Shown here one piece after another: positions 28,979 through 37,188 of a stretch of 49,181 nucleotides of DNA. The notes beneath the pieces are model-generated. The model worked only from the letters and a program-made list of their open reading frames with translations. It was not told where the DNA came from and searched no databases. The first letter of the stretch is position 1, and each line of letters begins with the position of its first letter. This stretch comes from Sulfuricella sp. (lineage in GTDB: Bacteria; Pseudomonadota; Gammaproteobacteria; Burkholderiales; Sulfuricellaceae), in NCBI GenBank assembly GCA_028714955.1, contig JAQTLK010000008.1, forward strand, positions 9,843 to 59,023, read 5' to 3'. The translations under genes and the position numbers were made by a program.

Positions 28979-29007
28979 GAGCCTTTCCTCCTATCAAGCC
29001 AACAAAA

Positions 29008-29029
29008 GGCATATGCTCGCGCACATGCC
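29008..29029 (-). promoter_or_regulatory. Hairpin just before the rplJ ribosome site
   Basis: GGCATATGC and GCACATGCC pair over nine positions with one mismatch around a TCGC loop, about 20 bp upstream of AGGAGG. It is a candidate for the structure through which L10 binding is passed on to the rplJ start. Confidence 0.4.
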
Positions 29030-29129
29030 ACCCTACGGCGACCTGATCAGAATTCCGGTGTTTTGCTGGTTACAGCTCAACATCCTTGGCCTTACTCTGC
29101 ATACAGAGAATTACCTGGGATTCCTTCTC

Positions 29130-29215
29130 GGGGGCACACCGTCTGCGTAGGGAGCCTGCCTGCTGCCCGGCTATTAAACCTCGAACTTGCGTTCTCCGTC
29201 CCCACGGTCTTGGAC
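29130..29215 (-). ncRNA. L10-type ribosomal protein leader
   Basis: The minus strand carries CCAAGACCGT, an internal TTTAATAGCC, then CCTACGCAGACGGTG, where ACCGT pairs with ACGGT. This order matches the L10 leader family as I know it from bacterial rplJ operons. It lies in the 271-bp rplA-rplJ gap, about 150 nt upstream of rplJ. Exact ends are approximate. Confidence 0.6.
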
Positions 29216-29219
29216 TGCA

Positions 29220-29237
29220 GCCGGCGCGTGCGCCGGC
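29220..29237 (-). terminator. GC hairpin after rplA
   Basis: GCCGGCGC-GT-GCGCCGGC, a perfect 18-bp palindrome 12 bp after the rplA stop. No T-run follows, so it is more likely an mRNA end-stabiliser or pause than a full terminator. It abuts the L10 leader. Confidence 0.4.
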
Positions 29238-29249
29238 AACCCCAATTCC

Positions 29250-29945
29250 TTAAGCTGTCAGCGTGGCCTGGTCCACGCGAACACCCGCCCCCATGGTGCT
29301 GGAAACGGCGATTTTCTTGAGATATACGCCCTTGGCTGCGGTTGGCCGGGCCTTGTTCAAGGCATCGACCAGCGCCAGCAGGTTTTCCTTGAGCGCGTCT
29401 TCATCAAAGGAAGCGCGACCAATCGTACACTGCACGATGCCGCCCTTGTCGGTACGATATTGAACCTGACCCGCCTTCGCGTTCCTGACGGCCTCAGCCA
29501 CATTCGGCGTCACGGTGCCGACCTTGGGGTTAGGCATCAGGCCGCGAGGGCCGAGAATCTGGCCGAGGGCACCCACAACGCGCATGGCGTCGGGCGTGGC
29601 GATCACTACGTCGAAATCCATTTTACCGGCCTTGATGTCAGCAGCCAGGTCGTCGAAACCAACGATATCCGCGCCGGCATCCTTTGCCGCCCTGGCATTG
29701 TCGCCCTGCGCAAACACGGCGACGCGCACGCTCTTGCCGGTACCGCGTGGCAGCACAACGGAGCCGCGCACTAGCTGGTCGGATTTGCGCGCATCGATGC
29801 CAAGATTCACGGCCAGGTCGATGGACTCGTCAAATTTCGCGTTGGCGTTCTTTTTTACCAATGCCAGCGCATCGCCCAAGGGATACAGCCTGGTGCGATC
29901 TACCGATCCCTTGAGTGCTTTCATACGTTTGGACAGTTTTGCCAT
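29250..29945 (-). CDS. rplA: 50S ribosomal protein L1
   Basis: 231 aa. [20 protein letters not shown] opens it; [21 protein letters not shown] is the L1 signature. L1 forms the mobile stalk at the E site and represses rplKA. An in-frame start 22 codons upstream lies inside rplK and is rejected. One base separates it from the rplK stop. Confidence 0.97.
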   Translation of the reverse strand: MAKLSKRMKALKGSVDRTRLYPLGDALALVKKNANAKFDESIDLAVNLGIDARKSDQLVRGSVVLPRGTGKSVRVAVFAQGDNARAAKDAGADIVGFDDLAADIKAGKMDFDVVIATPDAMRVVGALGQILGPRGLMPNPKVGTVTPNVAEAVRNAKAGQVQYRTDKGGIVQCTIGRASFDEDALKENLLALVDALNKARPTAAKGVYLKKIAVSSTMGAGVRVDQATLTA

Positions 29946-29946
29946 G

Positions 29947-30378
29947 TCACACTCCCTCCACTTCGATACCCATGCTGCGCGCACTGCCGGCAATGGTGCG
30001 CACCGCTGCATCCATGTCGGCAGCAGTCAGGTCTGGCATTTTGGTGGTGGCGATTTCTTCCGCCTGGGCGCGCGTCAGCTTGCCGACCTTGTCGGTATGT
30101 GGGCGCGGGCTACCCTTCTGAATGCCGGCCGCCTTCTTGATCAGGATGGTTGCGGGCGGAGTCTTCATGATGAAGGTGAAGCTCTTGTCCGCGTAGGCGG
30201 TAATCACCACCGGAATGGGCAGACCGACTTCGATACCCTGCGTTGCAGCGTTGAACGCCTTGCAGAATTCCATGATGTTCAAGCCGCGCTGACCCAGAGC
30301 CGGACCAATCGGCGGGCTGGGATTTGCTTTGCCAGCCGGCACTTGCAGCTTGATGTAGCCAATAATTTTCTTTGCCAC
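29947..30378 (-). CDS. rplK: 50S ribosomal protein L11
   Basis: 143 aa. It binds the GTPase-associated rRNA and is needed for RelA activation. The start is GTG ([16 protein letters not shown]), with AAGGAG nine bases upstream. A TTG two codons earlier is too close to that site. [18 protein letters not shown] and [13 protein letters not shown] are diagnostic. The spacer to nusG (30379-30560) holds two small inverted repeats (TGTGCC/GGCACA, CCGGAA/TTCCGG), possibly the L1 target region, but no clear promoter. Confidence 0.96.
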   Translation of the reverse strand: MAKKIIGYIKLQVPAGKANPSPPIGPALGQRGLNIMEFCKAFNAATQGIEVGLPIPVVITAYADKSFTFIMKTPPATILIKKAAGIQKGSPRPHTDKVGKLTRAQAEEIATTKMPDLTAADMDAAVRTIAGSARSMGIEVEGV

Positions 30379-30560
30379 TTTCAACTACTCCTTATGTATG
30401 GGTTATAACGGACACCGGACTGAAAACCGGGGCTTCCCTACGCTGAAATGTTTCCGCGCCAAGAGCCGATGCCCTCCCCGTAATACCTGTGCCAGACTTG
30501 CCGGCACACCCTTCGGCCTGACCGGAATCCCGCGTTCCGGCCCACCGTCAAACCAGATTC

Positions 30561-31094
30561 TTATGTCTTTTCGACCTGACCGAAATCAAGCTCGACGGGC
30601 GTTGCACGGCCAAAAATCAGCACCGATACCCGCAGCTTGTTCTTGTCGTAATTGACTTCTTCCACCGTCCCATTGAAATCGTTGAATGGGCCCTCGGTAA
30701 CGCGCACCGCCTCTCCCACCTCGAACAAGACCTTAGGCTTCGGCTTTTCGACCCCCTCCTGGATCTGCTGCAGAATGGCGGCCACTTCCTTGTCGCTGAT
30801 TGGCGTGGGCTTGTTGCCGCTGCCGCCGACAAAGCCGGTTACCTTGGGCGTGCTTTTCACCAGATGCCACGTCTCATCGGTCATTTCCATCTGGGCGAAT
30901 ACATAACCAGGAAAGAACTTGCGCTCACTGATTGATTTCTGGCCGCCCTTCATTTCAACCACTTCTTCCTGCGGCACCAGAATTTCGCCGAACTTGTCCT
31001 GCATCCCGGCACGCTCGATGCGCTCCAGCAACGCACGCTGCACACTCTTCTCGAAGCCCGAGTAGGCGTGTATCACATACCAGCGCATTGTCAT
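30561..31094 (-). CDS. nusG: Transcription elongation/termination factor NusG
   Basis: 177 aa. The NGN domain starts [19 protein letters not shown]; the C-terminal KOW domain is [21 protein letters not shown] (about 124-144). It links RNA polymerase to Rho or to S10. The start is the ATG ten bases after GGGGAG; an in-frame start 14 codons upstream overlaps secE and is rejected. Cotranscribed with secE, 5 bp upstream. Confidence 0.97.
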   Translation of the reverse strand: MTMRWYVIHAYSGFEKSVQRALLERIERAGMQDKFGEILVPQEEVVEMKGGQKSISERKFFPGYVFAQMEMTDETWHLVKSTPKVTGFVGGSGNKPTPISDKEVAAILQQIQEGVEKPKPKVLFEVGEAVRVTEGPFNDFNGTVEEVNYDKNKLRVSVLIFGRATPVELDFGQVEKT

Positions 31095-31099
31095 TTGAT

Positions 31100-31453
31100 T
31101 TAAGCTCCCCGCCCTATCAGCAACTGCACCAGCCACATCAGGCTGGCATCAACCACCCACAAAAACAAGGCCACGACAATGACCAGAACGAACACCACGC
31201 CCGTAGTCTGTATCGTTTCCTTGCGGGTTGGCCACACCACCCTGCGGGTTTCGGCGACCGCCTCCTTGCTGAATGCAAAAAACCGCTTGCCCGGCTGCGC
31301 CGTCCAGGCCACACCGGCAGCACCGGCAGCACCGGCCAGCACCAACAGCAAGCGCAGCACAGGAGCCAAACCCGAAAAATAGTAATAACCGGCGACCCCT
31401 GCCATAAGCAGAAGGAATGCCAGGCCCAGCTTGATCTTGTCTGTTGTTGTCAT
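31100..31453 (-). CDS. secE: Preprotein translocase subunit SecE
   Basis: 117 aa, the long three-segment form: TM1 about 8-26, TM2 about 32-52, TM3 about 86-108. The conserved amphipathic block [21 protein letters not shown] precedes TM3. It clamps SecY. The start is ATG giving [10 protein letters not shown]; no strong ribosome site is visible. It lies 61 bp after tRNA-Trp, a classical arrangement. Confidence 0.95.
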   Translation of the reverse strand: MTTTDKIKLGLAFLLLMAGVAGYYYFSGLAPVLRLLLVLAGAAGAAGVAWTAQPGKRFFAFSKEAVAETRRVVWPTRKETIQTTGVVFVLVIVVALFLWVVDASLMWLVQLLIGRGA

Positions 31454-31514
31454 GTGTATTTGTTTAGCCACTGCAAAGCGGAACATTTACCACACCCGCA
31501 TTGCCGGCTGTGAA

Positions 31515-31590
31515 TGGCAGGCCAGGAGGGCCTCGAACCCCCAACCCTCGGTTTTGGAGACCGATACTCTGCCAATTGAGCTACTGGCCT
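31515..31590 (-). tRNA. trnW: tRNA-Trp (CCA)
   Basis: 76 nt with encoded CCA. Acceptor AGGCCAG pairs with CTGGCCT, anticodon loop CTCCAAA gives CCA, and the T loop is GGTTCGAGGCC. It lies between tuf and secE, its usual place in proteobacteria. A 12-bp palindrome TTCTCGCGAGAA lies immediately upstream. Confidence 0.95.
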
Positions 31591-31606
31591 AATTTTCTCG
31601 CGAGAA

Positions 31607-31663
31607 GTCAGAAGCAAGGGGTGAGACACGGGAGTTTTACCCCTCACTTCTCACTCCTCACTG
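31607..31663. repeat. Intergenic CTCACTCC-type element, copy 1
   Basis: Contains TTTTACCCCTCACT followed by TCTCACTCCTCACT (31635-31662). The second copy at 45797-45824 matches over 28 bases with two differences. The bases before it (AGAAGCAAGGGGTGAG) also resemble the left part of copy 2. It fills the tuf to tRNA-Trp gap. Confidence 0.7.
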
Positions 31664-31667
31664 ATTT

Positions 31668-32858
31668 TTACTCGATTACCTTGGCAACCACACCTGCGCC
31701 AACGGTACGACCGCCTTCGCGAATGGCGAAGCGCAGCCCCTCTTCCATGGCGATCGGCTGGATCAGCGCTACGTTGATCGAGACGTTGTCGCCAGGCATC
31801 ACCATTTCCGTGCCGGCTGGCAGTTCGATCGCGCCGGTGACGTCGGTGGTGCGGAAGTAGAACTGTGGTCGGTAGCCCTGGAAGAACGGGGTGTGTCGGC
31901 CTCCTTCATCTTTGGAGAGAACGTAGATCTCGGCCGAGAACTTGGTGTGCGGGGTGATGGAGCCCGGTTTGGCCAGCACTTGCCCACGTTCGACTTCTTC
32001 TCGCTTGGTGCCGCGCAGCAATACGCCTACGTTGTCGCCTGCCTGCCCCTGGTCGAGCAGCTTGCGGAACATTTCCACGCCCGTGCAGGTGGTCTTGAGG
32101 GTGGGCTTGATGCCGACGATTTCGACTTCTTCTCCGACCTTGATGACGCCGCGTTCGATTCGGCCCGTGACCACGGTGCCGCGCCCGGAGATGGAGAACA
32201 CGTCTTCCACCGGCATCAGGAAGGGGCCGTCTATGGCGCGTTGCGGTTCGGGTATGTAGCTGTCGAGGGCGTCGGCCAGCTTGAGAATGCTGGGTTCGCC
32301 GATGTCGCTCTGGTCGCCTTCGAGGGCTTTCAGGGCGCTGCCGATGATGATGGGGGTGTCGTCGCCGGGAAAGTCGTATTTGGAGAGCAGTTCGCGCACT
32401 TCCATTTCGACCAGTTCAAGCAACTCGGGGTCGTCGACCATGTCGGCTTTGTTCATGTAGACGATGATGTAGGGTACGCCGACCTGACGGGCGAGCAGGA
32501 TGTGTTCGCGGGTCTGCGGCATGGGGCCGTCGGCGGCCGATACCACCAGGATGGCGCCGTCCATTTGCGCGGCGCCAGTGATCATGTTCTTGACGTAATC
32601 GGCGTGCCCCGGGCAGTCGACGTGGGCGTAGTGGCGCTTGGCGGTTTCGTATTCAACGTGCGCGGTGTTGATGGTGATGCCGCGCGCCTTTTCTTCCGGC
32701 GCGCTGTCAATCTGGTCGTAGCCTTTGGCTTCTCCACCAAATTTCTTCGACAGGATCGTCGTGATCGCCGCCGTCAAAGTCGTCTTGCCATGATCCACGT
32801 GGCCAATCGTCCCCACGTTTACGTGCGGTTTGGTACGCTCAAACTTGCCTTTTGCCAT
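31668..32858 (-). CDS. tuf: Elongation factor Tu (copy B, tRNA-secE unit)
   Basis: 396 aa, the same protein as the copy at 15098-16288 and, by line-by-line reading, the same 1191 bases. It follows tRNA-Thr and precedes tRNA-Trp and secE, like tufB of E. coli. The flanks are unrelated to those of copy A: the upstream region reads TCTAGTCGTCC-type sequence here, and the downstream side carries the CTCACTCC element. Confidence 0.98.
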   Translation of the reverse strand: MAKGKFERTKPHVNVGTIGHVDHGKTTLTAAITTILSKKFGGEAKGYDQIDSAPEEKARGITINTAHVEYETAKRHYAHVDCPGHADYVKNMITGAAQMDGAILVVSAADGPMPQTREHILLARQVGVPYIIVYMNKADMVDDPELLELVEMEVRELLSKYDFPGDDTPIIIGSALKALEGDQSDIGEPSILKLADALDSYIPEPQRAIDGPFLMPVEDVFSISGRGTVVTGRIERGVIKVGEEVEIVGIKPTLKTTCTGVEMFRKLLDQGQAGDNVGVLLRGTKREEVERGQVLAKPGSITPHTKFSAEIYVLSKDEGGRHTPFFQGYRPQFYFRTTDVTGAIELPAGTEMVMPGDNVSINVALIQPIAMEEGLRFAIREGGRTVGAGVVAKVIE

Positions 32859-32892
32859 GATCTAGTCGTCCTCATCTAGCGCGAAATTAAAA

Positions 32893-32968
<76 letters not shown>

Positions 32969-32974
32969 GCAACC

Positions 32975-33048
32975 TGGAGCGGGTGAAGGGAATCGAACCC
33001 TCGTCGTAAGTTTGGAAAACTTCTGCTCTACCATTGAGCTACACCCGC
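32975..33048 (-). tRNA. trnG: tRNA-Gly (TCC)
   Basis: 74 nt with encoded CCA. Acceptor GCGGGTG/CACCCGC, anticodon loop TTTCCAA gives TCC. Six bases separate it from tRNA-Thr, so the two come from one precursor. Confidence 0.95.
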
Positions 33049-33104
33049 AGTTTTACTTATCGACCACAAACAGCCATCCGGCCGTCTCAGCACCCTAATA
33101 TCCT

Positions 33105-33189
33105 TGGTGGTGGGGGAAGGATTCGAACCTTCGAAGGCAGAGCCGTCAGATTTACAGTCTGATCCCTTTGACCGCTCGGGAACCCCACC
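33105..33189 (-). tRNA. trnY: tRNA-Tyr (GTA)
   Basis: 85 nt with encoded CCA and the long variable arm of class II tRNAs. Acceptor GGTGGGG/CCCCACC, anticodon loop CTGTAAA gives GTA. First gene of the tRNA-tuf unit. Confidence 0.95.
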
Positions 33190-33203
33190 GAATGAAGCGC
33201 GCT

Positions 33204-33232
33204 ATTCTCTGTTTTTTCGCGCAGGATGTCAA
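33204..33232 (-). promoter_or_regulatory. Promoter of the tRNA-tuf unit
   Basis: Minus strand: perfect -35 TTGACA (33227-33232), 17-bp spacer with an A-tract, -10 GAGAAT (33204-33209), then a GC-rich start region (AGCGCGC). A GC-rich discriminator of this kind is a known mark of stringently controlled stable-RNA promoters. It lies about 15 bp upstream of tRNA-Tyr. Confidence 0.75.
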
Positions 33233-33263
33233 CTGCAACGTGGAGAGAAATTTAATTCGTCCA

Positions 33264-34022
33264 TCAGTCCTTGCCAATACCCCTGACGACATACCGATGA
33301 CGGCGGCTGATCGGCAGCCTTTCCTCCAGGCCACGCAGCACCGCGACCCAGGGGGAAGCGCCCGTCTCGGCGTCTTCCCCGTGGCCTTGTTTTTCGAAAC
33401 CGGCAACGTATTCCCTTGCAACGATGCAGTTGCGGTGAATGCGCAAAAAGCGCGGAGCAAATTCCTGTTCCAGATGAGTAAGGGATTCTTCGCTCAGAAA
33501 TTCGCGCGCCAGCGTTCTGATCGTGACATATTTCTGCTCCGCGCGCAGGTAAACGATATCTTCCACCGGGATGAGGATGATCTTGCCGCGTTCGCTCACG
33601 CTCAGGTGTTTGCGCGATTGCTGCGCCAATGCGCCAAGACGCTCCGGGGCAAACGCCTGAGCCTTGCGCAGCGCGGCAAGCAGGCGCTCCTTGCGTACTG
33701 GCTTGAGCAGATAATCCACCGCATTCACCTCGAAAGCCTCGATGGCGTGCTGGTCGAACGCGGTGCTGAAAACGATAGCGGGCGGCGCCGGCAGCCTTTG
33801 CATGTGCCGCGCCAGTTCGATGCCATCCATTACCGGCATGTGAATATCGAGCAATGCCACGTCAACTGCATGGCTTTCCAGCCATTCCAGCGCCATCTTC
33901 CCGGACCCGGCCTCTTCAACCACCATGACCGGCATCTCGGTGGCGCAATCCGCTAGCACATCGCGCAGGCGATTGCGCGCCGGAGTTTCGTCGTCCACGA
34001 TCAGGATTCTTAGTGGCGTCAT
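33264..34022 (-). CDS. algR: LytTR-family response regulator, AlgR type
   Basis: 252 aa. Receiver domain 1-120: acidic pair D10-D11, phospho-acceptor D59 in LLDIHMP, conserved Thr in FSTAF and K107 in YLLKP. The LytTR DNA-binding domain spans about 140-245 (IVYLRAEQKYVTIRT; FLRIHRNCIVAREYV). Its start overlaps the end of the kinase gene by 4 bp (ATGA). The argH-algZ-algR order is that of Pseudomonas, where the pair controls alginate and type IV pili; the targets here are unknown. Symbol by homology. Confidence 0.88.
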   Translation of the reverse strand: MTPLRILIVDDETPARNRLRDVLADCATEMPVMVVEEAGSGKMALEWLESHAVDVALLDIHMPVMDGIELARHMQRLPAPPAIVFSTAFDQHAIEAFEVNAVDYLLKPVRKERLLAALRKAQAFAPERLGALAQQSRKHLSVSERGKIILIPVEDIVYLRAEQKYVTIRTLAREFLSEESLTHLEQEFAPRFLRIHRNCIVAREYVAGFEKQGHGEDAETGASPWVAVLRGLEERLPISRRHRYVVRGIGKD

Positions 34023-35041
34023 CCCGCCTCTGCCCTGGTATAAGGAATGACGATATGGACTTGGTACGAATTGTCGCTTACCCTGGTCGTCAGGCTTGCC
34101 TCGGCATCGAAATGCAGCGCCAGCCGCTCGCGGATGTTGCCCAGCGCCATTTTGTTGCCGCCATGGTGCCCCCCCTCGTTGCGATAGGGATTGCGCAGCA
34201 GCAGGTGAACCTGGTTGCGGCTGCTATATATATCGACGCTGATTTCTCCTGGCTCGACGGCGGGCTCGATGCCATGGTACACGGCATTTTCCAGCAAAGG
34301 CTGTAGCACCAGGGGGGGCATCAAGGCGTCCTGCGGCATTTTCTCGATGCGCCACACCACCCGCAGACGCTCGCCGAGGCGCAACTGTTCCAGCCCAAGA
34401 TACTGGCGGCATAGCGTCACCTCCTGCTCGAGACTGACCAGTTGGCGGTTATCCGCCATCAGCACGTGGAACAGGTCAGCCATGTCTTCCAGCGCCGTCT
34501 CGGCGCGCCGGGGATCGCTGCGGATCAAGCTCAATACTGCATTGATGCTGTTAAAAAGGAAATGCGGGCGTATACGCGCCTGCAGCGCCTGCAGGCGGGC
34601 TTCGCTCAAAGCGGGGGACAGCGCGCGGCTGCGCAGATTGAAATATCCCAGCAGGATGGCGGTCGCCAGCAAGGTAAACAGCCAGTAGCGCTGCAACTGG
34701 AACGGCTGTGTCGTCCCCAGCAAATCGCGGCTGAAGCCGTGAACCAGGGTAACCAGCAGCAACTCCAGCCCCGTCACGGCCGCGATGCCGCCAGGATAGG
34801 GCAGGCGCACGAACAAGCGGCGCCCGGCGCACAGCGCCAGCAGGCTCAAAAGCAGGAGCGGCTGCACCACTACCGAAATCGCCATCAATTCCTGCCAGGC
34901 AGCCTGGAAAGTCGCAGCCTTCAGAACAGCCGCCACCACGCCCATGCCATTGGCGATCAGGAGGATGCGCAGGCTCACGCCCAGATTGCAAAAATTGGGC
35001 AGAGTGACCGGAGGGCGCTGAATTTGATTTATACTTGCCAT
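34019..35041 (-). CDS. algZ: LytS/AlgZ-type membrane sensor kinase
   Basis: 340 aa. Four N-terminal membrane segments (about 25-42, 52-72, 84-102, 118-136). The His-kinase block QARIRPHFLFNSINAVLSLI carries H160, and the ATPase region has PPLVLQPLLENAVYHGIEP and ALGNIRERLALHF. It is the cognate kinase of the downstream regulator. The start is the ATG 30 bp from the divergent argH start. The frame stays open far upstream, but that part is only the complement of argH. Confidence 0.88.
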   Translation of the reverse strand: MASINQIQRPPVTLPNFCNLGVSLRILLIANGMGVVAAVLKAATFQAAWQELMAISVVVQPLLLLSLLALCAGRRLFVRLPYPGGIAAVTGLELLLVTLVHGFSRDLLGTTQPFQLQRYWLFTLLATAILLGYFNLRSRALSPALSEARLQALQARIRPHFLFNSINAVLSLIRSDPRRAETALEDMADLFHVLMADNRQLVSLEQEVTLCRQYLGLEQLRLGERLRVVWRIEKMPQDALMPPLVLQPLLENAVYHGIEPAVEPGEISVDIYSSRNQVHLLLRNPYRNEGGHHGGNKMALGNIRERLALHFDAEASLTTRVSDNSYQVHIVIPYTRAEAG

Positions 35042-35071
35042 GTTCCTAATTCTGAATAAGACTCCCCCGCG

Positions 35072-36463
35072 ATGCAAGATCAAAATCCGGCTCAGGCCTG
35101 GTCCGGCCGCTTCAACGAGCCAGTCGCCGAACTGGTCAAACGCTACACAGCTTCGGTGGAATTCGACCGCCGTCTGGCCGAATATGACATTCAGGGCTCT
35201 CTCGCTCACGCTCTCATGCTTAATGCTGCCGGCATCATCGGTGCGGATGATCTTTCCGCCATCCAGCGCGGCATGGCACAAATTCAGGCAGAAATTCGCA
35301 ACGGCCAGTTCGCCTGGTCGCTTGATGCGGAAGACGTCCACCTCAATATCGAAAAACGCCTCACCAGCCTGGTGGGCGATGCCGGCAAGCGCCTGCACAC
35401 CGCGCGCTCGCGCAACGACCAGGTGGCGACCGACGTGCGCCTGTGGCTGCGTGCGGAAATTGACGCACTGGTCGCGCTGGTCAAAAACCTGCAAGGCGCC
35501 CTGCTGGATCTGGCCGAACAGCATGTCGACACGGTGATGCCCGGCTTCACTCACCTCCAGGTCGCCCAGCCGGTCGCCTTTGGCCATCACCTCATGGCCT
35601 ACTACGAAATGCTCAAGCGCGACGGCGAGCGCCTGCGGGACTGCCGCAAGCGCGTCAACCGCCTGCCGCTGGGGGCCGCCGCCCTGGCCGGGACCAGTTA
35701 CCCCATCGACCGCGAGATGGTGGCGCGCGAACTGGGCTTCGACGGCGTGTGCGAGAACTCGCTGGACGCCGTCTCGGACCGCGACTTCGCCATCGAATTC
35801 ACCGCCTGCGCCGCGCTGGTGATGACTCACCTCTCGCGCCTGTCCGAAGAACTGATCCTGTGGATGAGTCCACGCTTTGGCTTCATCGACATCGCCGACC
35901 GCTTCTGCACCGGCTCATCCATCATGCCGCAGAAGAAAAACCCCGACGTGCCTGAACTGGTGCGCGGCAAAACCGGGCGCGTCAACGGCCACCTGGTGGC
36001 GCTGCTGACCCTGATGAAATCCCAGCCGCTGGCATACAACAAGGACAACCAGGAAGACAAGGAACCGCTGTTCGATACGGTGGACACCCTCAACGCCACG
36101 CTGCGCATCTACGCCGACATGATCGGCGGCATCACGGTGAACAAGGACGCCATGCGTCAGGCGGCGCTCCAGGGCTATGCCACGGCCACCGACCTGGCCG
36201 ACTATCTGGTGAAGAAAGGACTGCCCTTCCGCGATGCACACGAGGCGGTGGCGCGCGCGGTACGGCATGCGGAAAGCAGGAAATGCGACCTGAGCGAGCT
36301 GCCGCTGGAGGAGTTGCGCCAGTTTTCGCCCCTGCTCGAAGCTGATATTTTTGCCGTGCTGACGCTGGAAGGCTCGCTCAACAGCCGCAACCACATTGGC
36401 GGCACCGCGCCCGGGCAGGTCAGGCTGGCAATACAGCGGGCAAGAAAGGTGCTGGGCGAGTAA
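35072..36463 (+). CDS. argH: Argininosuccinate lyase
   Basis: 463 aa. Last step of arginine synthesis: argininosuccinate to arginine plus fumarate. [16 protein letters not shown]-like block ([13 protein letters not shown]), [13 protein letters not shown] and the fumarase-superfamily signature [12 protein letters not shown] with its catalytic Ser loop are all present. Monocistronic by context: divergent from algZ (30 bp between start codons) and convergent with the soluble kinase gene (17 bp). A TATACT -10-like box lies at 35030-35035, without a good -35. Confidence 0.97.
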   Translation: MQDQNPAQAWSGRFNEPVAELVKRYTASVEFDRRLAEYDIQGSLAHALMLNAAGIIGADDLSAIQRGMAQIQAEIRNGQFAWSLDAEDVHLNIEKRLTSLVGDAGKRLHTARSRNDQVATDVRLWLRAEIDALVALVKNLQGALLDLAEQHVDTVMPGFTHLQVAQPVAFGHHLMAYYEMLKRDGERLRDCRKRVNRLPLGAAALAGTSYPIDREMVARELGFDGVCENSLDAVSDRDFAIEFTACAALVMTHLSRLSEELILWMSPRFGFIDIADRFCTGSSIMPQKKNPDVPELVRGKTGRVNGHLVALLTLMKSQPLAYNKDNQEDKEPLFDTVDTLNATLRIYADMIGGITVNKDAMRQAALQGYATATDLADYLVKKGLPFRDAHEAVARAVRHAESRKCDLSELPLEELRQFSPLLEADIFAVLTLEGSLNSRNHIGGTAPGQVRLAIQRARKVLGE

Positions 36464-36480
36464 GCCCAAGCGCAGGCGCC

Positions 36481-37188
36481 CTATGGCAAATACAGCGAGA
36501 ATACCGCTCCACCATAGACCCCGCCGTTGGCCAGGCGAGTGAACCCGACCTTGTCGTGATTGCGGTGCAAGGCGGCGACGGTGGCGGAGAAATACAAACC
36601 CAGCCCGGTTCCGCCGCCACCCAGGTCGAGCTTGGCGTGCGCGCCGCCGCTTTGAAGGATCTCCGCGGGATAGCCGGCGCTGTCATCTTCCACCCGGAAG
36701 CGCAGAAAGCCCTCCTCCAGTGACGCGCTCAGCAGGACTTTACCCTTCGCATAATGCAGCGAATTATGGACTGCATTGACCAGGATGCCGCGCACCATCT
36801 CGCGGTCAAAAAAACCATATAGGCCCTCGCAACTCCCGATGTCGATGTCGATCCCGCGCTCCTCCATCAGCGAACGGGTTTCGACCGCGATCTCCCGCAA
36901 CACGTCACAGGCCTCGTGGTAATCGATATCAAGCTCGTAACGGCCCTGAGCAATGCGGTAAAGCGCCAGCACATGGGCAAGGCGCTGGCCGATCTGCGAG
37001 CTGCCATACTTTATCCGGCTCAGTGATTTTTGGGCGTCAGGGTTGCCCAGCGCCCAGGGTTCGCTGCTCGCCCTTTCTATGGCATTGAAATGCAGGAAAA
37101 GCAGATTTTTGATTTCATGGATATTCGCGGCAAAGACGGTAGCGAAATCGATGTCCATGCCTGTGCCATGAGGGCCTCGTTCTGTCAT
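36481..37188 (-). CDS. Soluble sensor histidine kinase
   Basis: 235 aa with no membrane segment and no recognisable sensor domain. The H-box has NIHEIKN with His24. The N-box is VNAVHNSLHYAKG and the G-box is GGGGTGLGLYFSATVAALH near 195-213. The start is the ATG overlapping the upstream response-regulator stop by 4 bp, so the two are translated together and are probably partners. The signal must come from the TPR-containing partner or another protein. Specific function unknown. Confidence 0.8.
   Translation of the reverse strand: MTERGPHGTGMDIDFATVFAANIHEIKNLLFLHFNAIERASSEPWALGNPDAQKSLSRIKYGSSQIGQRLAHVLALYRIAQGRYELDIDYHEACDVLREIAVETRSLMEERGIDIDIGSCEGLYGFFDREMVRGILVNAVHNSLHYAKGKVLLSASLEEGFLRFRVEDDSAGYPAEILQSGGAHAKLDLGGGGTGLGLYFSATVAALHRNHDKVGFTRLANGGVYGGAVFSLYLP

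Noticed and set aside
31595-31606. 12-bp palindrome TTCTCGCGAGAA beside tRNA-Trp
   Set aside because: Short enough to occur by chance and without promoter boxes around it; noted only in the tRNA entry.
35042-35830. 263-residue N-terminal extension of the algZ frame
   Set aside because: It is exactly the complement of argH. The kinase starts at the ATG at 35041, just before its first membrane segment.
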